A stretch of 64,000 bases of DNA from Eggerthella timonensis (GCF_900184265.1 NZ_FXXA01000002.1:434001-498000), one strand, 5' to 3'. Shown: positions 1-9,030, counted from the first letter of the stretch. Notes: generated by a model not told the origin, from the sequence alone. A program made the numbers and translations.

Positions 1-263
<263 letters not shown>

Positions 264-392
264 TTACCTCAGTAAGTCGTTAGCAGTCGTTTTCTGTCTA
301 TGCGTCAAAGCACGCCCGCGGGCGCACTTTGTCGATGGAGGGCGACGGCTGCGGATGCGCTCCGCAAGCTCAAGCTCTCTTCGATGTTTCCG

Positions 393-421
393 ACTATATA
401 ATCTAAGTCTGTCGGTGTCAA
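393..421 (-). promoter_or_regulatory. dnaK promoter
   Basis: Read on the minus strand this is TTGACA, 17 bases, TATAGT: a perfect -35 and a 5/6 -10 box. It points at dnaK and implies a leader of about 150 bases. The 375-base gap between dnaK and the ferredoxin gene otherwise holds only the terminator at 545-577. Confidence 0.8.
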
Positions 422-544
422 GTTAGTTACCAATTTGTCATGTAAGTTTTGTTAACGAACCAAACTATAGCGATCTGCCTCAGTGCTCGCCGCCCCCACG
501 CCGCATCGTTACGCCGCTTCCATGCACTTGTTGCCCGAACGCAA

Positions 545-577
545 AGAACCCCCGCCTCCTGGGGAGGCGGGGGTTCT
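545..577 (-). terminator. Terminator after the ferredoxin gene
   Basis: A perfect 15-bp GC-rich stem (AGAACCCCCGCCTCC with its complement) closes a 3-base loop, followed on the minus strand by a short T tract. It lies about 35 bases after the ferredoxin stop codon. Confidence 0.85.
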
Positions 578-610
578 TGATGCGCTTGCTAAAGCGGTTG
601 AAGCAGGAGG

Positions 611-799
611 TTAGTCCTCGATGACCTCGGGGATCGCGCCCATGGGGCATTCCTCGACGCAGTCGCCGCACGCGATGCAAGCATCCTCGTTCACGACCTC
701 AGCGACGCCGCCGACAACTTCGAGCACTTCCTGCGGGCAGGCATCGACGCAGATGCCGCAACCGATGCACTCATCGGCTTCGATAACCGGGTGAGACAT
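611..799 (-). CDS. 2[4Fe-4S] ferredoxin
   Basis: This 62-residue protein has two classic C-x2-C-x2-C-x3-C-P clusters (Cys 11/14/17/21 and 41/44/47/51), so it should bind two [4Fe-4S] clusters and carry low-potential electrons in anaerobic metabolism. The start MSHPVIEADE is set by an AGGAG box 7 bases upstream; an in-frame ATG 21 bases earlier has no such box and would add residues foreign to the family. It has its own promoter and terminator, so it is probably monocistronic. Confidence 0.93.
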   Translation of the reverse strand: MSHPVIEADECIGCGICVDACPQEVLEVVGGVAEVVNEDACIACGDCVEECPMGAIPEVIED

Positions 800-871
800 A
801 GTTAACTCCTTCTCGTCCAAAGTATTCCGACGGGATGCGTCGGGTCACTTCCCCAAAAACTTTATGCCCGC

Positions 872-899
872 AAGATACCATTGTTGTCCGCAAATGCAA
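872..899 (-). promoter_or_regulatory. Candidate ferredoxin promoter
   Basis: On the minus strand TTGCAT, 16 bases, TATCTT, about 70 bases upstream of the ferredoxin start. Each box matches consensus at 4 of 6 bases. Confidence 0.45.
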
Positions 900-1044
900 G
901 AAGAAACGCCGAATTTCTCAGGGTGCGGCGGTAAATTCTCTATCGAGAGCGTGGCGGTTTCAGAGGCTCTCGAACAGCCGCTGCGCCCCTTTTCGCAGGT
1001 AAGCGCATGCTTCTCGCACCTCCTCCGCACCGTATGGAGAACTT

Positions 1045-2067
1045 CTAACAAATGCGCGGCAATTGCTCGCCGACGAGCATGTCGAGTATGCGCGTGCCGC
1101 CGAACGCCGTGCGCAGAAACACCTTGGAACCGCGCTCGGGACGGGCGGCCGACACCTCACCGATGACGGCCGCGTCAGTGCCGTATCGGTTCGCGCGCAT
1201 GGCGGCGAGCGCCGCGTCGGCTTCGTCGGCCGCCACCACGCACACCATCTTGCCCTCGTTCGCAACCTGCAGCACATCGTAGCCCAGCATGTCGCACGCG
1301 CCCTGCACGGCGGGCTTGACGGGGACGGCGTCCTCGTCCACGGTGATGTCGGTGCCCGACTGGGCCGCCAGTTCGTTGAGCGTGGACGCCAGGCCGCCGC
1401 GCGTGGGGTCGCGGAAGCAGCGCGTGTGCGGCGCCGCCTCCAGCACCGCGGCGATAAGGTGGTTGAGGGGTGCGGCGTCGCTTTCCAGGTCGGCCGAGAA
1501 ACTCAAGGATTCGCGGCAGCTCATGATAGTGATGCCGTGATCGCCCAACGTGCCGGTGACCAGCACCTTGTCGCCCGGCATGCACTGCGCGCCGCCCAGG
1601 TTGACGCCCTCGGGGATGGTGCCGACGCCGCTCGTGTTGATGTACACGCCGTCGCCGTGGCCGCGGTTCACCACCTTCGTGTCGCCGGTGACCAGGCGCA
1701 CGCCGGCCTCTTGTGCGCATTCGGCCATCGAAGCGCATATGCGCTTGAGGTTCTCGATGGGGAAGCCCTCTTCCAACACGAATCCGCAGCTGAGGTAACG
1801 CGGGACGGCACCGCTCGTGGCCACGTCGTTCACCGTGCCGCAGACGGCGAGGCGCCCGATGTCGCCGCCCGGGAAGAAGTGCGGCGTCACCACGAAGCTG
1901 TCGGTCGAGAACGCGAGGCGCTCGCCCGGGGCGGGCGCGGGCAGCACCGCCGCATCGTCTCCGCGCAGCAGCTCGTCGCCGGCGTAGGCGGCGAAGAACA
2001 CGTCGTCGATGATGCGCTTCATCATCGTGCCGCCGCTGCCGTGTCCCAGCATGACCGTGGTATCCAT
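1045..2067 (-). CDS. hypE: Hydrogenase maturation protein HypE (carbamoyl dehydratase)
   Basis: A 340-residue PurM/AIR-synthase-fold protein. HypE dehydrates the carbamoyl group that HypF places on its C-terminal cysteine, making the cyanide ligand of [NiFe]-hydrogenases. Visible signs are GHGSGGTMM near the N-terminus, the ATP-binding GDDAAVL, DPTRGGLAST in the second half, and the diagnostic end PRIC with the acceptor Cys340 as last residue. An AAGGAG box precedes the ATG. The gene follows nikR on the same strand with a parS site between, which suits a shared role in nickel-enzyme biogenesis. No other hyp genes are in view. Confidence 0.95.
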   Translation of the reverse strand: MDTTVMLGHGSGGTMMKRIIDDVFFAAYAGDELLRGDDAAVLPAPAPGERLAFSTDSFVVTPHFFPGGDIGRLAVCGTVNDVATSGAVPRYLSCGFVLEEGFPIENLKRICASMAECAQEAGVRLVTGDTKVVNRGHGDGVYINTSGVGTIPEGVNLGGAQCMPGDKVLVTGTLGDHGITIMSCRESLSFSADLESDAAPLNHLIAAVLEAAPHTRCFRDPTRGGLASTLNELAAQSGTDITVDEDAVPVKPAVQGACDMLGYDVLQVANEGKMVCVVAADEADAALAAMRANRYGTDAAVIGEVSAARPERGSKVFLRTAFGGTRILDMLVGEQLPRIC

Positions 2068-2096
2068 AACGCTCCTTGCCCTTCAATGAATTGATG

Positions 2097-2128
2097 CGAA
2101 CGAATGTTTCACGTGAAACATTCGTTCG
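2097..2128. other. parS site 1, within a 32-bp perfect palindrome
   Basis: The exact 16-bp ParB site TGTTTCACGTGAAACA is at 2105-2120, and dyad symmetry extends to 32 bp. It lies between nikR and hypE. The parS consensus is widely conserved in bacteria and usually clusters near oriC. Confidence 0.9.
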
Positions 2129-2170
2129 AACATGAGCGCCGGCCCTCTGCGGGCCGGCGGAATCTTCTAC

Positions 2171-2593
2171 CTATATATACTGCCCGGTCGTGGTGACGAC
2201 GAGGCGGCCGTTCTTCACGCCCTTCGTGCCCAGGATAAGATTCGCGATGTCCTGCACGAGGCCCGTCTCGCCGCGCAGCACGATGATCTCGAGGCAATGG
2301 TGCGCGTCGAGATGCACGTGCATGGACGAGATGATGGACTCGAAGTAGTCGTGCTGGATGGCGTGCAGCTTCTCCTGCAGATCGCTGGCGTGGTGATCGA
2401 ACACGATGGTGAGCGTGCCCACCACCTCCGTGCCCGGCGTGGCGCACTCGTCCTCGACCAGCGCGTCGCGCACGAGGTCGCGCACCACTTCGCTGCGATT
2501 CTTCGCCAGGCCACGACGCGCAACCAACTGGTCGAAGCGGACGAGCAGCTCCTCGGGCATGGCCACCGAGAAGCGCATGAGGTCGTTGCTCAT
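2171..2593 (-). CDS. nikR: NikR-family nickel-responsive regulator
   Basis: A 140-residue protein with an N-terminal ribbon-helix-helix (RFSVAMPEELLVRFDQLV) and a C-terminal ACT-like nickel domain. His81, His92, His94 and Cys100 reproduce the spacing of the high-affinity Ni(II) ligands of E. coli NikR (H76, H87, H89, C95). It should repress nickel uptake genes when nickel is plentiful. It lies 15 bases after the 84-residue gene upstream and is followed by hypE, consistent with control of nickel supply for hydrogenase. Confidence 0.93.
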   Translation of the reverse strand: MSNDLMRFSVAMPEELLVRFDQLVARRGLAKNRSEVVRDLVRDALVEDECATPGTEVVGTLTIVFDHHASDLQEKLHAIQHDYFESIISSMHVHLDAHHCLEIIVLRGETGLVQDIANLILGTKGVKNGRLVVTTTGQYI

Positions 2594-2608
2594 AAGCCGC
2601 CCGCGAGC

Positions 2609-2863
2609 CTACACGAGATTGACGGTGACGTTCGCCGACGCTTCGGCATCGTCCTCAAGCGCGTCCTTGGCTTCGTCGAGCAGGGCGCGCACGTCATCGA
2701 GCATGGCCTGCGCGGCATGCATCTTCTCGGAGACGGTGGCGAACCCGGCGTCGCCTGCCAGGTGCCCCAGGTTGTGAGCCCAACGGCGCTCCAGCTTGAT
2801 GTGGTCGTCGATCTGCTCGATCATCTGCTCGAATTGCCCCGTGTTGATTCCGTTCGTGCACAT
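2609..2863 (-). CDS. Small helical protein of unknown function, upstream of nikR
   Basis: An 84-residue, acidic, probably all-helical protein rich in Ala, Glu and Asp with several His and Met. There is no signal peptide or membrane segment. An AGGAG box precedes the ATG. It is the first gene of a likely three-gene unit with nikR and hypE, so a role in nickel or hydrogenase biology is possible, but I do not recognise a family. Confidence 0.7.
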   Translation of the reverse strand: MCTNGINTGQFEQMIEQIDDHIKLERRWAHNLGHLAGDAGFATVSEKMHAAQAMLDDVRALLDEAKDALEDDAEASANVTVNLV

Positions 2864-2992
2864 ACGCGCTCTCCTATCGTGATGCCGCCGCGACGCGCAT
2901 GCCGCAGCGAACGTTTCTTGCTATTATTACGGTTATACGGCGAACGCCTCTCGACCGCAAGGGATCGTGTGAAAAAATCTGCGAATGGTAAC

Positions 2993-3424
2993 ATGTACGA
3001 AGTTGCTCTCGACGAAACGTGGGAGCTGTTCGGCGAGCACCTTGATGGAGCGCGCTCGGCACTCGTATGCGTGGCGAGTTCGCGCGCCTTGAGCGAGCGC
3101 AGCCGCGTCGCGCTCGGCAATGCGATGGCATCGCTCGGCTACGGGCCGGCGGCATGCACGTTCGCCACGGTCGAAGGGTTGGACGACCAGGCGCTGTTCC
3201 TGCTGGTCGAAGGGCTGGACCCCCTCTGCCTGATCGCGACCGATCAAGCGGCGGCCCACGCGCTCGGACGCGCGCTGCGCTGCGACGTCCCCCTGGGAAA
3301 GCCCAGCCGTGCGTTCGGACGCAGCGCGGTTGCGTTCCGCGACTTCGACGGGATGCTCGACGACGGGCAGGACAAGCAGATCGCCTGGGCGCTGCTGAAG
3401 AAGCTGCCCCGTTTCGGCGAATGA
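2993..3424 (+). CDS. Conserved-looking protein of unknown function
   Basis: A 143-residue cytoplasmic protein beginning MYEVALDETWELFGEHL and ending with KQIAWALLKKLPRF. Codon use is typical of the neighbours. The start is uncertain: a GTG at 2969 in the same frame has an AGGG close upstream, while the ATG at 2993 has no clear box. It converges on the phosphohexomutase gene, with a bidirectional terminator between them. I cannot assign a family. Confidence 0.7.
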   Translation: MYEVALDETWELFGEHLDGARSALVCVASSRALSERSRVALGNAMASLGYGPAACTFATVEGLDDQALFLLVEGLDPLCLIATDQAAAHALGRALRCDVPLGKPSRAFGRSAVAFRDFDGMLDDGQDKQIAWALLKKLPRFGE

Positions 3425-3432
3425 GCTGAAAG

Positions 3433-3470
3433 GAAACGCCCCGGGAGCACGATTGCTCTCGGGGCGTTTC
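3433..3470. terminator. Bidirectional terminator, right arm shared with parS
   Basis: A 17-bp stem with one G-T pair (GAAACGCCCCGGGAGCA and its complement) closes a 4-base loop between convergent genes. The last bases of its right arm are the first bases of parS site 2. Confidence 0.8.
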
Positions 3471-3480
3471 ACGTGAAACA
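3465..3480. other. parS site 2 (one mismatch)
   Basis: CGTTTCACGTGAAACA differs from the consensus only in its first base. It overlaps the terminator hairpin, so ParB binding and terminator folding share sequence here. Confidence 0.85.
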
Positions 3481-3523
3481 CGCGCACGGGCGCGGGACGC
3501 GGAGGGGGTGCAGCGCGGCGGCC

Positions 3524-4936
3524 TTATGCGGTGACGACGCCCTCGGCGGCCTTCAACAAGTCGCGCACCTCGTCCATCGTCTCGGCCTCGGCGTAGATGC
3601 GCACGAGCGGCTCGGTGCCGGAGGGGCGCATCATGACCCACGCATCGCCTTCGAGGTAGAACTTCACGCCGTCGCGACGATCCACGTCCACCACCTTCTT
3701 GCCGCAAATCTCGGCAGGCGAGTAGCTCGGCACGATGTTCGAGCGGAAGTTCGCCATCTGCTCGTCGGTGATCTTCAGGCCCTGGCGCTCGAACTCCAGC
3801 TTGCCCACCTTCTCGAACATATCGTCCACCAGCTGGCCCAGGCTCATGCTGCGCTGCGCCATCGTCTCGCACAGCAGCAGCGCCATCAGCAGGCCGTCGC
3901 GCTCCATGACGTGGCTGGGGATGCCGATGCCGCCGGATTCCTCGCCGCCCAGCATGACGTCGCCCTTCTCCATCTCGGCGTAGATCCACTTGAAACCCAC
4001 CGGCGTGCTGGTCAGCTCGAGGCCGAGGCGCTTGCACTGGCGGGCGAGCATGGCCGATGCGGTGATGGTGGACACGACGCGGCCGGAAAGGCCCTTGTCC
4101 TCGGCGAGGTGCGAGGTGAGCAGCGTGATGATGCGGTGCGGGTTCGCGAAGTTGCCGTGCTCGTCCACCGCGCCGATGCGGTCGGCGTCGCCGTCGTTGA
4201 TGAAGCCCGCGTCGTAACCCAGCTCGGGAACCTTCGCGATGCAGCGGTCCACCCAAGGCGGAATGGGCTCGGGATGCAAACCGTCGAACGTGGGGTCTTC
4301 GGCGTTGTTGATCTCGCACACCTCTACGCCCAGATCGCGCAGCAGCGTTGCCAGGTAGATGCGGCCCGCGCCGTACAGCGGATCCACCACCACGCGCAGG
4401 TTGGCGCTGCGGATGGCTTCGGCATCCACACGCTCCTTGAGGGTGGCGAGGTACGGGGTCATGAGGTCGACCGTCTCGCACGTGCCGCGCGCCTCGGTGG
4501 GCTCGTCGGCGAAGGCGGCTTCCACGCGGTCGGTGAACTCCTTGCCCGCCGCACCGCCGTCGGACATGCGCAGCTTCACGCCCAGGTACTCGGCCGGGTT
4601 GTGGCTGCTGGTCAGCATGATGCCGCCCACCGCGTCGGCATCCTGGGCGACCGACCAGCACAGCGTGGGCGTGGGGCAGTAGTCCTGCGTGAGCTTGACG
4701 GCGAAGCCCTGCGACGCAGCGACCTCGGCCGCGAGCTGCGCGTAGGCGTGCGCGTCCTGGCGGCAGTCGTGGCCCACGATGAGGGTCCCGGGTGCGTCTT
4801 CCGCGCGCCCGGCCGCGAGGGCGTCTTCCTTGAACACGCGCGCCGCCGCGTCGATGACGCGCACGAGGTTGTCGTCGGTGAAATCCTCGCCGATGATGGC
4901 TCGCCAGCCATCCGTTCCGAAGTGTATTTCTGCCAC
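3524..4936 (-). CDS. Alpha-D-phosphohexomutase (phosphoglucomutase/phosphomannomutase)
   Basis: A 470-residue enzyme moving a phosphate between C1 and C6 of a hexose. All four family signatures are visible: catalytic TSSHNP (phosphoserine probably Ser111), metal-binding DGDADR, sugar-binding GEESGG, and the C-terminal phosphate-binding RPSGTEP. The N-terminus FGTDGWR is also typical. The enzyme supplies sugar-1-phosphates for cell-wall and glycan precursors. Whether it prefers glucose or mannose cannot be told from sequence alone. An AAGGAAG box precedes the start. Confidence 0.93.
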   Translation of the reverse strand: MAEIHFGTDGWRAIIGEDFTDDNLVRVIDAAARVFKEDALAAGRAEDAPGTLIVGHDCRQDAHAYAQLAAEVAASQGFAVKLTQDYCPTPTLCWSVAQDADAVGGIMLTSSHNPAEYLGVKLRMSDGGAAGKEFTDRVEAAFADEPTEARGTCETVDLMTPYLATLKERVDAEAIRSANLRVVVDPLYGAGRIYLATLLRDLGVEVCEINNAEDPTFDGLHPEPIPPWVDRCIAKVPELGYDAGFINDGDADRIGAVDEHGNFANPHRIITLLTSHLAEDKGLSGRVVSTITASAMLARQCKRLGLELTSTPVGFKWIYAEMEKGDVMLGGEESGGIGIPSHVMERDGLLMALLLCETMAQRSMSLGQLVDDMFEKVGKLEFERQGLKITDEQMANFRSNIVPSYSPAEICGKKVVDVDRRDGVKFYLEGDAWVMMRPSGTEPLVRIYAEAETMDEVRDLLKAAEGVVTA

Positions 4937-5027
4937 GGAGCTTCCTTTCTCAAAGCCTGATGCTCACCAGTATAGTCAATCGAACGGGCAAGGCGCGGTT
5001 TCGTCGCAAAATAGACAGGGGAACAAA

Positions 5028-5043
5028 TGTTTCACGTGAAACA
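5028..5043. other. parS site 3 (exact)
   Basis: TGTTTCACGTGAAACA sits about 90 bases upstream of the phosphohexomutase start. The remainder of the 497-base gap up to the LuxR gene is GC-rich, has no convincing gene, and ends in the AT-rich LuxR promoter region. Confidence 0.9.
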
Positions 5044-5340
5044 CTGCGAGCTCGGAGAGCGCGAGGGCGCTTCGGCGCGATACGGAGCGCGATCGGGCGA
5101 GGAGGCAGCGCGCCACGCGAAGAATGCGCGGTCGGGACGCCGCGCGGTCGGTGCGGCTCACGATGCGAAGGACGCGCGGTCGGGGAGCGAAGACGGTTCG
5201 GCTCGGGACACGGGGGGGGGCACGGGCTCCGAATGCAGCGCAGGCCGCGGGGGAGGCGGCCTGTGCATGGACGAGTGAAACGAGGAGAACCGTTGGAGTC
5301 GGTAGTTCCACGAGCCATACTGTACGACGATTATTATACT

Positions 5341-5378
5341 TTGTCAAGAATAATATATACGTTACGGGATAACCCCTG
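5341..5378 (+). promoter_or_regulatory. LuxR-gene upstream region sharing motifs with the flavoprotein promoter
   Basis: This AT-rich stretch about 60-90 bases before the regulator start contains GAATAATA (5348-5355) and ATAACCCCTG (5369-5378). Both words recur in the upstream region of the flavoprotein gene (9147-9154 and, inverted, 9174-9183). Shared words suggest a common operator, perhaps for the LuxR protein itself. The exact promoter boxes are unclear. Confidence 0.45.
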
Positions 5379-5433
5379 CGGGAAAACGTCTGCTATTCTG
5401 TGTTCGTTGGGGATGAGGGGCGGAAGAGGGATC

Positions 5434-6891
5434 ATGGGAAGCGCATTCAATCGCATTGACGACCGGCGGCGCTACGTTCGCCAATTCAAGGAGAGCCTCG
5501 CGAAGCACCCGTTCCTGTCCATCGGCTTCGGCCTGTACTGGATGCAAACGATCCTGTTGTTCCAAAGCCCGTACCTGTTCCTCGATCCCTCCCCGCTCGC
5601 CGAGAGCTTCCCCCTGCCGAAAGGCACCGTACTGCTGATAGCGAGCGTGATAACGTACCTGGTTTGGTGCCTGGGATACAAGCATGCCAACCGGTTCAGC
5701 GAGGCGCGCTGGTTTCCGTACGCACTGTGCACCGTGCTGATGTTGGGAGCCATGTTGTATTGCGCGTACCCGGCGCTCATGGACGATCACCACGACCTCG
5801 CCGTGGTCACCTACTTGGCCGCATCCATCCTCATCGGGTGCGGAACGGCGAACGTCAACCTCGAAACAAGCCGCGTGTTCGCCTGCATCGGCCCTCTGCA
5901 AGTGCTGTTCAACGGTATCGCGGCGCTGTTCATCGGCACGGTGGGGGCGCTTGCGCTGTCGCTGTTCCCCGGCAAAGTGGGCCAAGTGGTGCTCGTTCTC
6001 ATGCCGCTGCCTATGGTGGCCTGCATCTGGAAGAGCATCGCCCAGTTCCCGCGACGCGAGCTGTACGGACAAGGCATGCAGGTCAAAGTGCACCCGCCTA
6101 CCAAGTTCCTCGTGACATCGGCGTTCCAAGGTCTCGCGCTCGGTGTCATGCACAGCCTGTTGATCAACAACTTCGGCAGCTCGGCTCTCGTGGTGAGCAT
6201 GGGGTACTTCGCCGCCGTTGCCCTGCTGTTCTTCTGCGCCATCGCCGTGAAGAACAACTTCGACGTGCTGATCTACCGCATCGGCTTTCCGCTGATGGCG
6301 GCCGGCTTCTTCATCGTGGGCACGTTCGAGCCCGCGCTGCTGCCCGGCGCGCTGTCGCTTGATGCGGGCTACTGCTTCCAGTACCTCATGTCGTGCTCGT
6401 TGTGCGCTTATCTGACGAAAGGCTTGGGGCAGCCGCCCATTTGGATCATCGGCTCGGCTACGGCGTGCCTGCTGGCCGGCCAGTTCGTCGGCAGCCTGCT
6501 GGACGTGCTCATCGCCGACTGGAGCCTGCTGGCGGTGTTCGTGGCGTTCGTTCTGCTGTTGGCTGCGCTGTTCATGACGAGCAGTCGCAACATTCGCACC
6601 GGCTGGGGCGCGGTGAGCCCGGGCGAGAGCGGCGCGGTCGACAACGAAGAAGGCAATCTGGCCGTCGCCTGCCAGCTCATCGCCACTGAGCATCGCCTGT
6701 CGAAACGCGAGATAGAAGTGTTCGACCTCATCGTGAAAGGTTACAGCCGCAAGGCCATCGCGCGCGAGTTGAGCATGGCCGAGGAAACGGTGAAAACGCA
6801 CACGGGCCGCATCTACCAGAAGCTGCTCGTGCATTCCAAGCAGGAGCTTATCGAGCTGGCCGCCCAGCGCGCGGCGTCGCTCGAGCAGTAA
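5434..6891 (+). CDS. Membrane-embedded LuxR-family transcriptional regulator
   Basis: A 485-residue protein whose first ~410 residues are a run of hydrophobic helices (about 10-12 membrane segments, transporter-like). It ends with a LuxR/GerE helix-turn-helix (LSKREIEVFDLIVKGYSRKAIAREL, then AEETVKTHTGRIY). The ATG at 5434 follows GGAAGAGGG at good spacing. Eggerthellaceae carry many such proteins next to Tat-exported reductases, where they are thought to sense the substrate and switch on the reductase; the gene here converges on such a reductase. The ligand cannot be read from sequence. Confidence 0.9.
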   Translation: MGSAFNRIDDRRRYVRQFKESLAKHPFLSIGFGLYWMQTILLFQSPYLFLDPSPLAESFPLPKGTVLLIASVITYLVWCLGYKHANRFSEARWFPYALCTVLMLGAMLYCAYPALMDDHHDLAVVTYLAASILIGCGTANVNLETSRVFACIGPLQVLFNGIAALFIGTVGALALSLFPGKVGQVVLVLMPLPMVACIWKSIAQFPRRELYGQGMQVKVHPPTKFLVTSAFQGLALGVMHSLLINNFGSSALVVSMGYFAAVALLFFCAIAVKNNFDVLIYRIGFPLMAAGFFIVGTFEPALLPGALSLDAGYCFQYLMSCSLCAYLTKGLGQPPIWIIGSATACLLAGQFVGSLLDVLIADWSLLAVFVAFVLLLAALFMTSSRNIRTGWGAVSPGESGAVDNEEGNLAVACQLIATEHRLSKREIEVFDLIVKGYSRKAIARELSMAEETVKTHTGRIYQKLLVHSKQELIELAAQRAASLEQ

Positions 6892-6979
6892 TCCCCAAGC
6901 AGCGAAAAGCCCGCGCCCCGGGAGGGTGGAGCGCGGGCTGGTTGCTGCCCCGTCCGAACGGACGGCGCGCGGGAGGAGG

Positions 6980-8737
6980 CTATTCGTTCTCGGCGATGTA
7001 CTTGCCGGTGAGGTAGCCGAACGTCACGCAGGTCATACCGTAGTTCGCGCCCTCGATCATGAAGGTGTAGGTGCCGGCGAACACGTCGCCCACCATGGTG
7101 CCAACGTTGTACAGGCCGGGGATGGGCTGATCGTCAGCGTCGCACACCTGCATGTTCACGTTCGTGTTGAGGCCGCCCATGACGGTGAGGAACCCGAAGT
7201 TGTCGGTCATCTCGCCGTAGAAGGGACCCTCTTCGATGGGGTGGAGATGCTTCGCATCCTTGTGGAAGTCGTCGTCGGATCCCTTCGCGGCCAGCTCGTT
7301 GTAGCGTTTGACCGTCTCGACCGCCTCCTTCGGCAGCCCGAGCTTCTCCACGACCTCTTCGATGGTGTCGCCCTTGACGTAGTTCTTGTTTGCGCCCGTC
7401 GCGGCCTTGTCCCAGGAGGCAACCGCCGCCGCGACGGCTTCGTCGCCGGTCATCATGGAGTCGTTCGTCCAGTCGCCCGACACGGCCTCGTGCTTGGCAT
7501 AGCCGGCATCCCAAATGGCGTACGCTTTCTTCTCGGGAAGCATCATGATGTGCTGGCTGGCCAGCGGTCCGATGCAATTCTCGTTCATAAAGCGCTGGCC
7601 GTCCCGGTCCACCAGCAGACCCAGATGGTTCGTGTACAGGTTGCGCGGCCCCGGGCCCCAGTACGCGCCCATCGTGCAGTTCGGGAAGCTCTTCTGCCAC
7701 GCAGCGCCCACCCACAGGCCCATCTTCTGCCCCTGGCCCTTGTAGATGCCACCGTACTTGAAGCCCTGATCCCAGTCGGGATCCTTGTCGTACACGTCGT
7801 CGGCGACGTAGTCGGCCGTCTCGGGGCAGTAGCGTCGCATCATGTCGCGGTCGCCCGAGAAGTCGCCTGTAGCCAGCACGATGGCCTTCTTGCCCACGTA
7901 CTTCGCGTACGTGCCGTCCTCGCGCTTGCAGACGACCGCGGTCACACGGCCCGCGTTGCCGTCCTCGCGGATGAGCTGCTCGGCGATGTTCTTGTAGTAG
8001 ATCTTCCCGTTGAGATCCTCTTCGAGATGGCGGGCGAGCTCCCACACCAGCAAGGGCTGCATCTTGCCGGTAACAATCTCGAGGCCCTCTTCGGGAGGCG
8101 TCTGGCCGTTAAGGTCCCAGCCGACGGCGGCCGTGCGCTGCAGGTACAGGCTGTCCTCGTCGTCGGGCGTGCCGATCTCGATGGTGATGCCGTAACCGGC
8201 CTTCTCCATAAGATCGATGGTCCAGTTCATCGCCTCTTCAGAGTGGTTGTAATGCTGGTACCACTTGCGCTGGTCCACCTTGTGCGTCTGGCAGAAGATT
8301 TCCTTCTCGTACTGCTCGACGGGAACGCGCGGGTAGCCCTGCTCTTCGAACGCCTTGCAGTACACGGCGTTGTTCGAGCCGCCGCGGCACGTGGGCTTCG
8401 TCGAAGCCGACACGATGATGGTGTCCACGCCCGCTTCGGCGGCGCTGTTCGCGGTCATGAGGCCGGCGGTGCCGCAACCCACCACCACGAGGTCGGCTTC
8501 GATGGTTTCCTTGATGTCCGCCTCGGCGATGGGCTCGGGCGGAATCTCGAAGGCCCACTTGCGCTGGGCAGTGGCGGCCGTGTTGTACGACTCGCCGTCG
8601 GGCGCGCCGGCGCTGGCGGCTTCCGCATCCTTGTCGGCCTTGTTCGCGGGCGAGCAGGCGGCCAGCGTTGCCGCGCCCATGGCTCCGACGGCCGTGACCG
8701 CCGCTCCCTTCAGAAAGTTCCTGCGATCGAGTTCCAT
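6980..8737 (-). CDS. Tat-exported FAD-dependent reductase (fumarate/urocanate reductase family)
   Basis: A 585-residue protein. Residues 1-28 are a twin-arginine signal (MELDRRNFLKG) followed by a hydrophobic stretch and a lipobox-like LAAC, so it is probably exported and perhaps lipid-anchored. FAD binding starts at ADLVVVGCGTAG (~81-92), and FAD_binding_2 motifs run through the body. There is no haem-binding CxxCH domain, so electrons must come from a partner not encoded nearby. Related Eggerthella enzymes reduce dietary or host compounds as respiratory electron acceptors. The substrate is unknown. The start follows GGGAGCGAC and preserves the signal peptide. Confidence 0.9.
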   Translation of the reverse strand: MELDRRNFLKGAAVTAVGAMGAATLAACSPANKADKDAEAASAGAPDGESYNTAATAQRKWAFEIPPEPIAEADIKETIEADLVVVGCGTAGLMTANSAAEAGVDTIIVSASTKPTCRGGSNNAVYCKAFEEQGYPRVPVEQYEKEIFCQTHKVDQRKWYQHYNHSEEAMNWTIDLMEKAGYGITIEIGTPDDEDSLYLQRTAAVGWDLNGQTPPEEGLEIVTGKMQPLLVWELARHLEEDLNGKIYYKNIAEQLIREDGNAGRVTAVVCKREDGTYAKYVGKKAIVLATGDFSGDRDMMRRYCPETADYVADDVYDKDPDWDQGFKYGGIYKGQGQKMGLWVGAAWQKSFPNCTMGAYWGPGPRNLYTNHLGLLVDRDGQRFMNENCIGPLASQHIMMLPEKKAYAIWDAGYAKHEAVSGDWTNDSMMTGDEAVAAAVASWDKAATGANKNYVKGDTIEEVVEKLGLPKEAVETVKRYNELAAKGSDDDFHKDAKHLHPIEEGPFYGEMTDNFGFLTVMGGLNTNVNMQVCDADDQPIPGLYNVGTMVGDVFAGTYTFMIEGANYGMTCVTFGYLTGKYIAENE

Positions 8738-8918
8738 GATGTCGCTCCCTTCCGTGCGAAGATCGCGCCTCCCTCCGGCGCTCCCCCTCTCCGCAACGCC
8801 TCGCACCCTATCCCAGCGCAGCACCAACCCGCATCCCCCATCGAGGGGGCACCTGGGGAAACCCGCGATTGGCCCCTTTCGGGGGATAGGCTGCATCCCC
8901 TGGACGCGACGGAGCGGT

Positions 8919-8940
8919 GCATGTTTCACGTGAAACATGC
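8919..8940. other. parS site 4 (exact, in a 22-bp palindrome)
   Basis: The 16-bp consensus is at 8922-8937, about 185 bases upstream of the flavoprotein start. It is the fourth parS in 6.8 kb. Confidence 0.9.
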
Positions 8941-9030
8941 GGGCGTATAAGCGTGGTTTCGCCGCTTGCGTTCGCGCCCTCCGCGAACAGGAAAGGGCAC
9001 GCAGTCGATCCACCGCGAATGCGAAAGAAC

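Noticed and set aside
1063-2094. Long plus-strand open frame opposite hypE
   Set aside because: It is a GC-rich shadow, full of His/Arg/Ala with no family signal, while the minus strand has intact HypE motifs.
2132-2992. 5' extension of the plus-strand frame ending at 3424
   Set aside because: It runs antisense through nikR and the 84-residue gene; the credible protein begins near 2969-2993.
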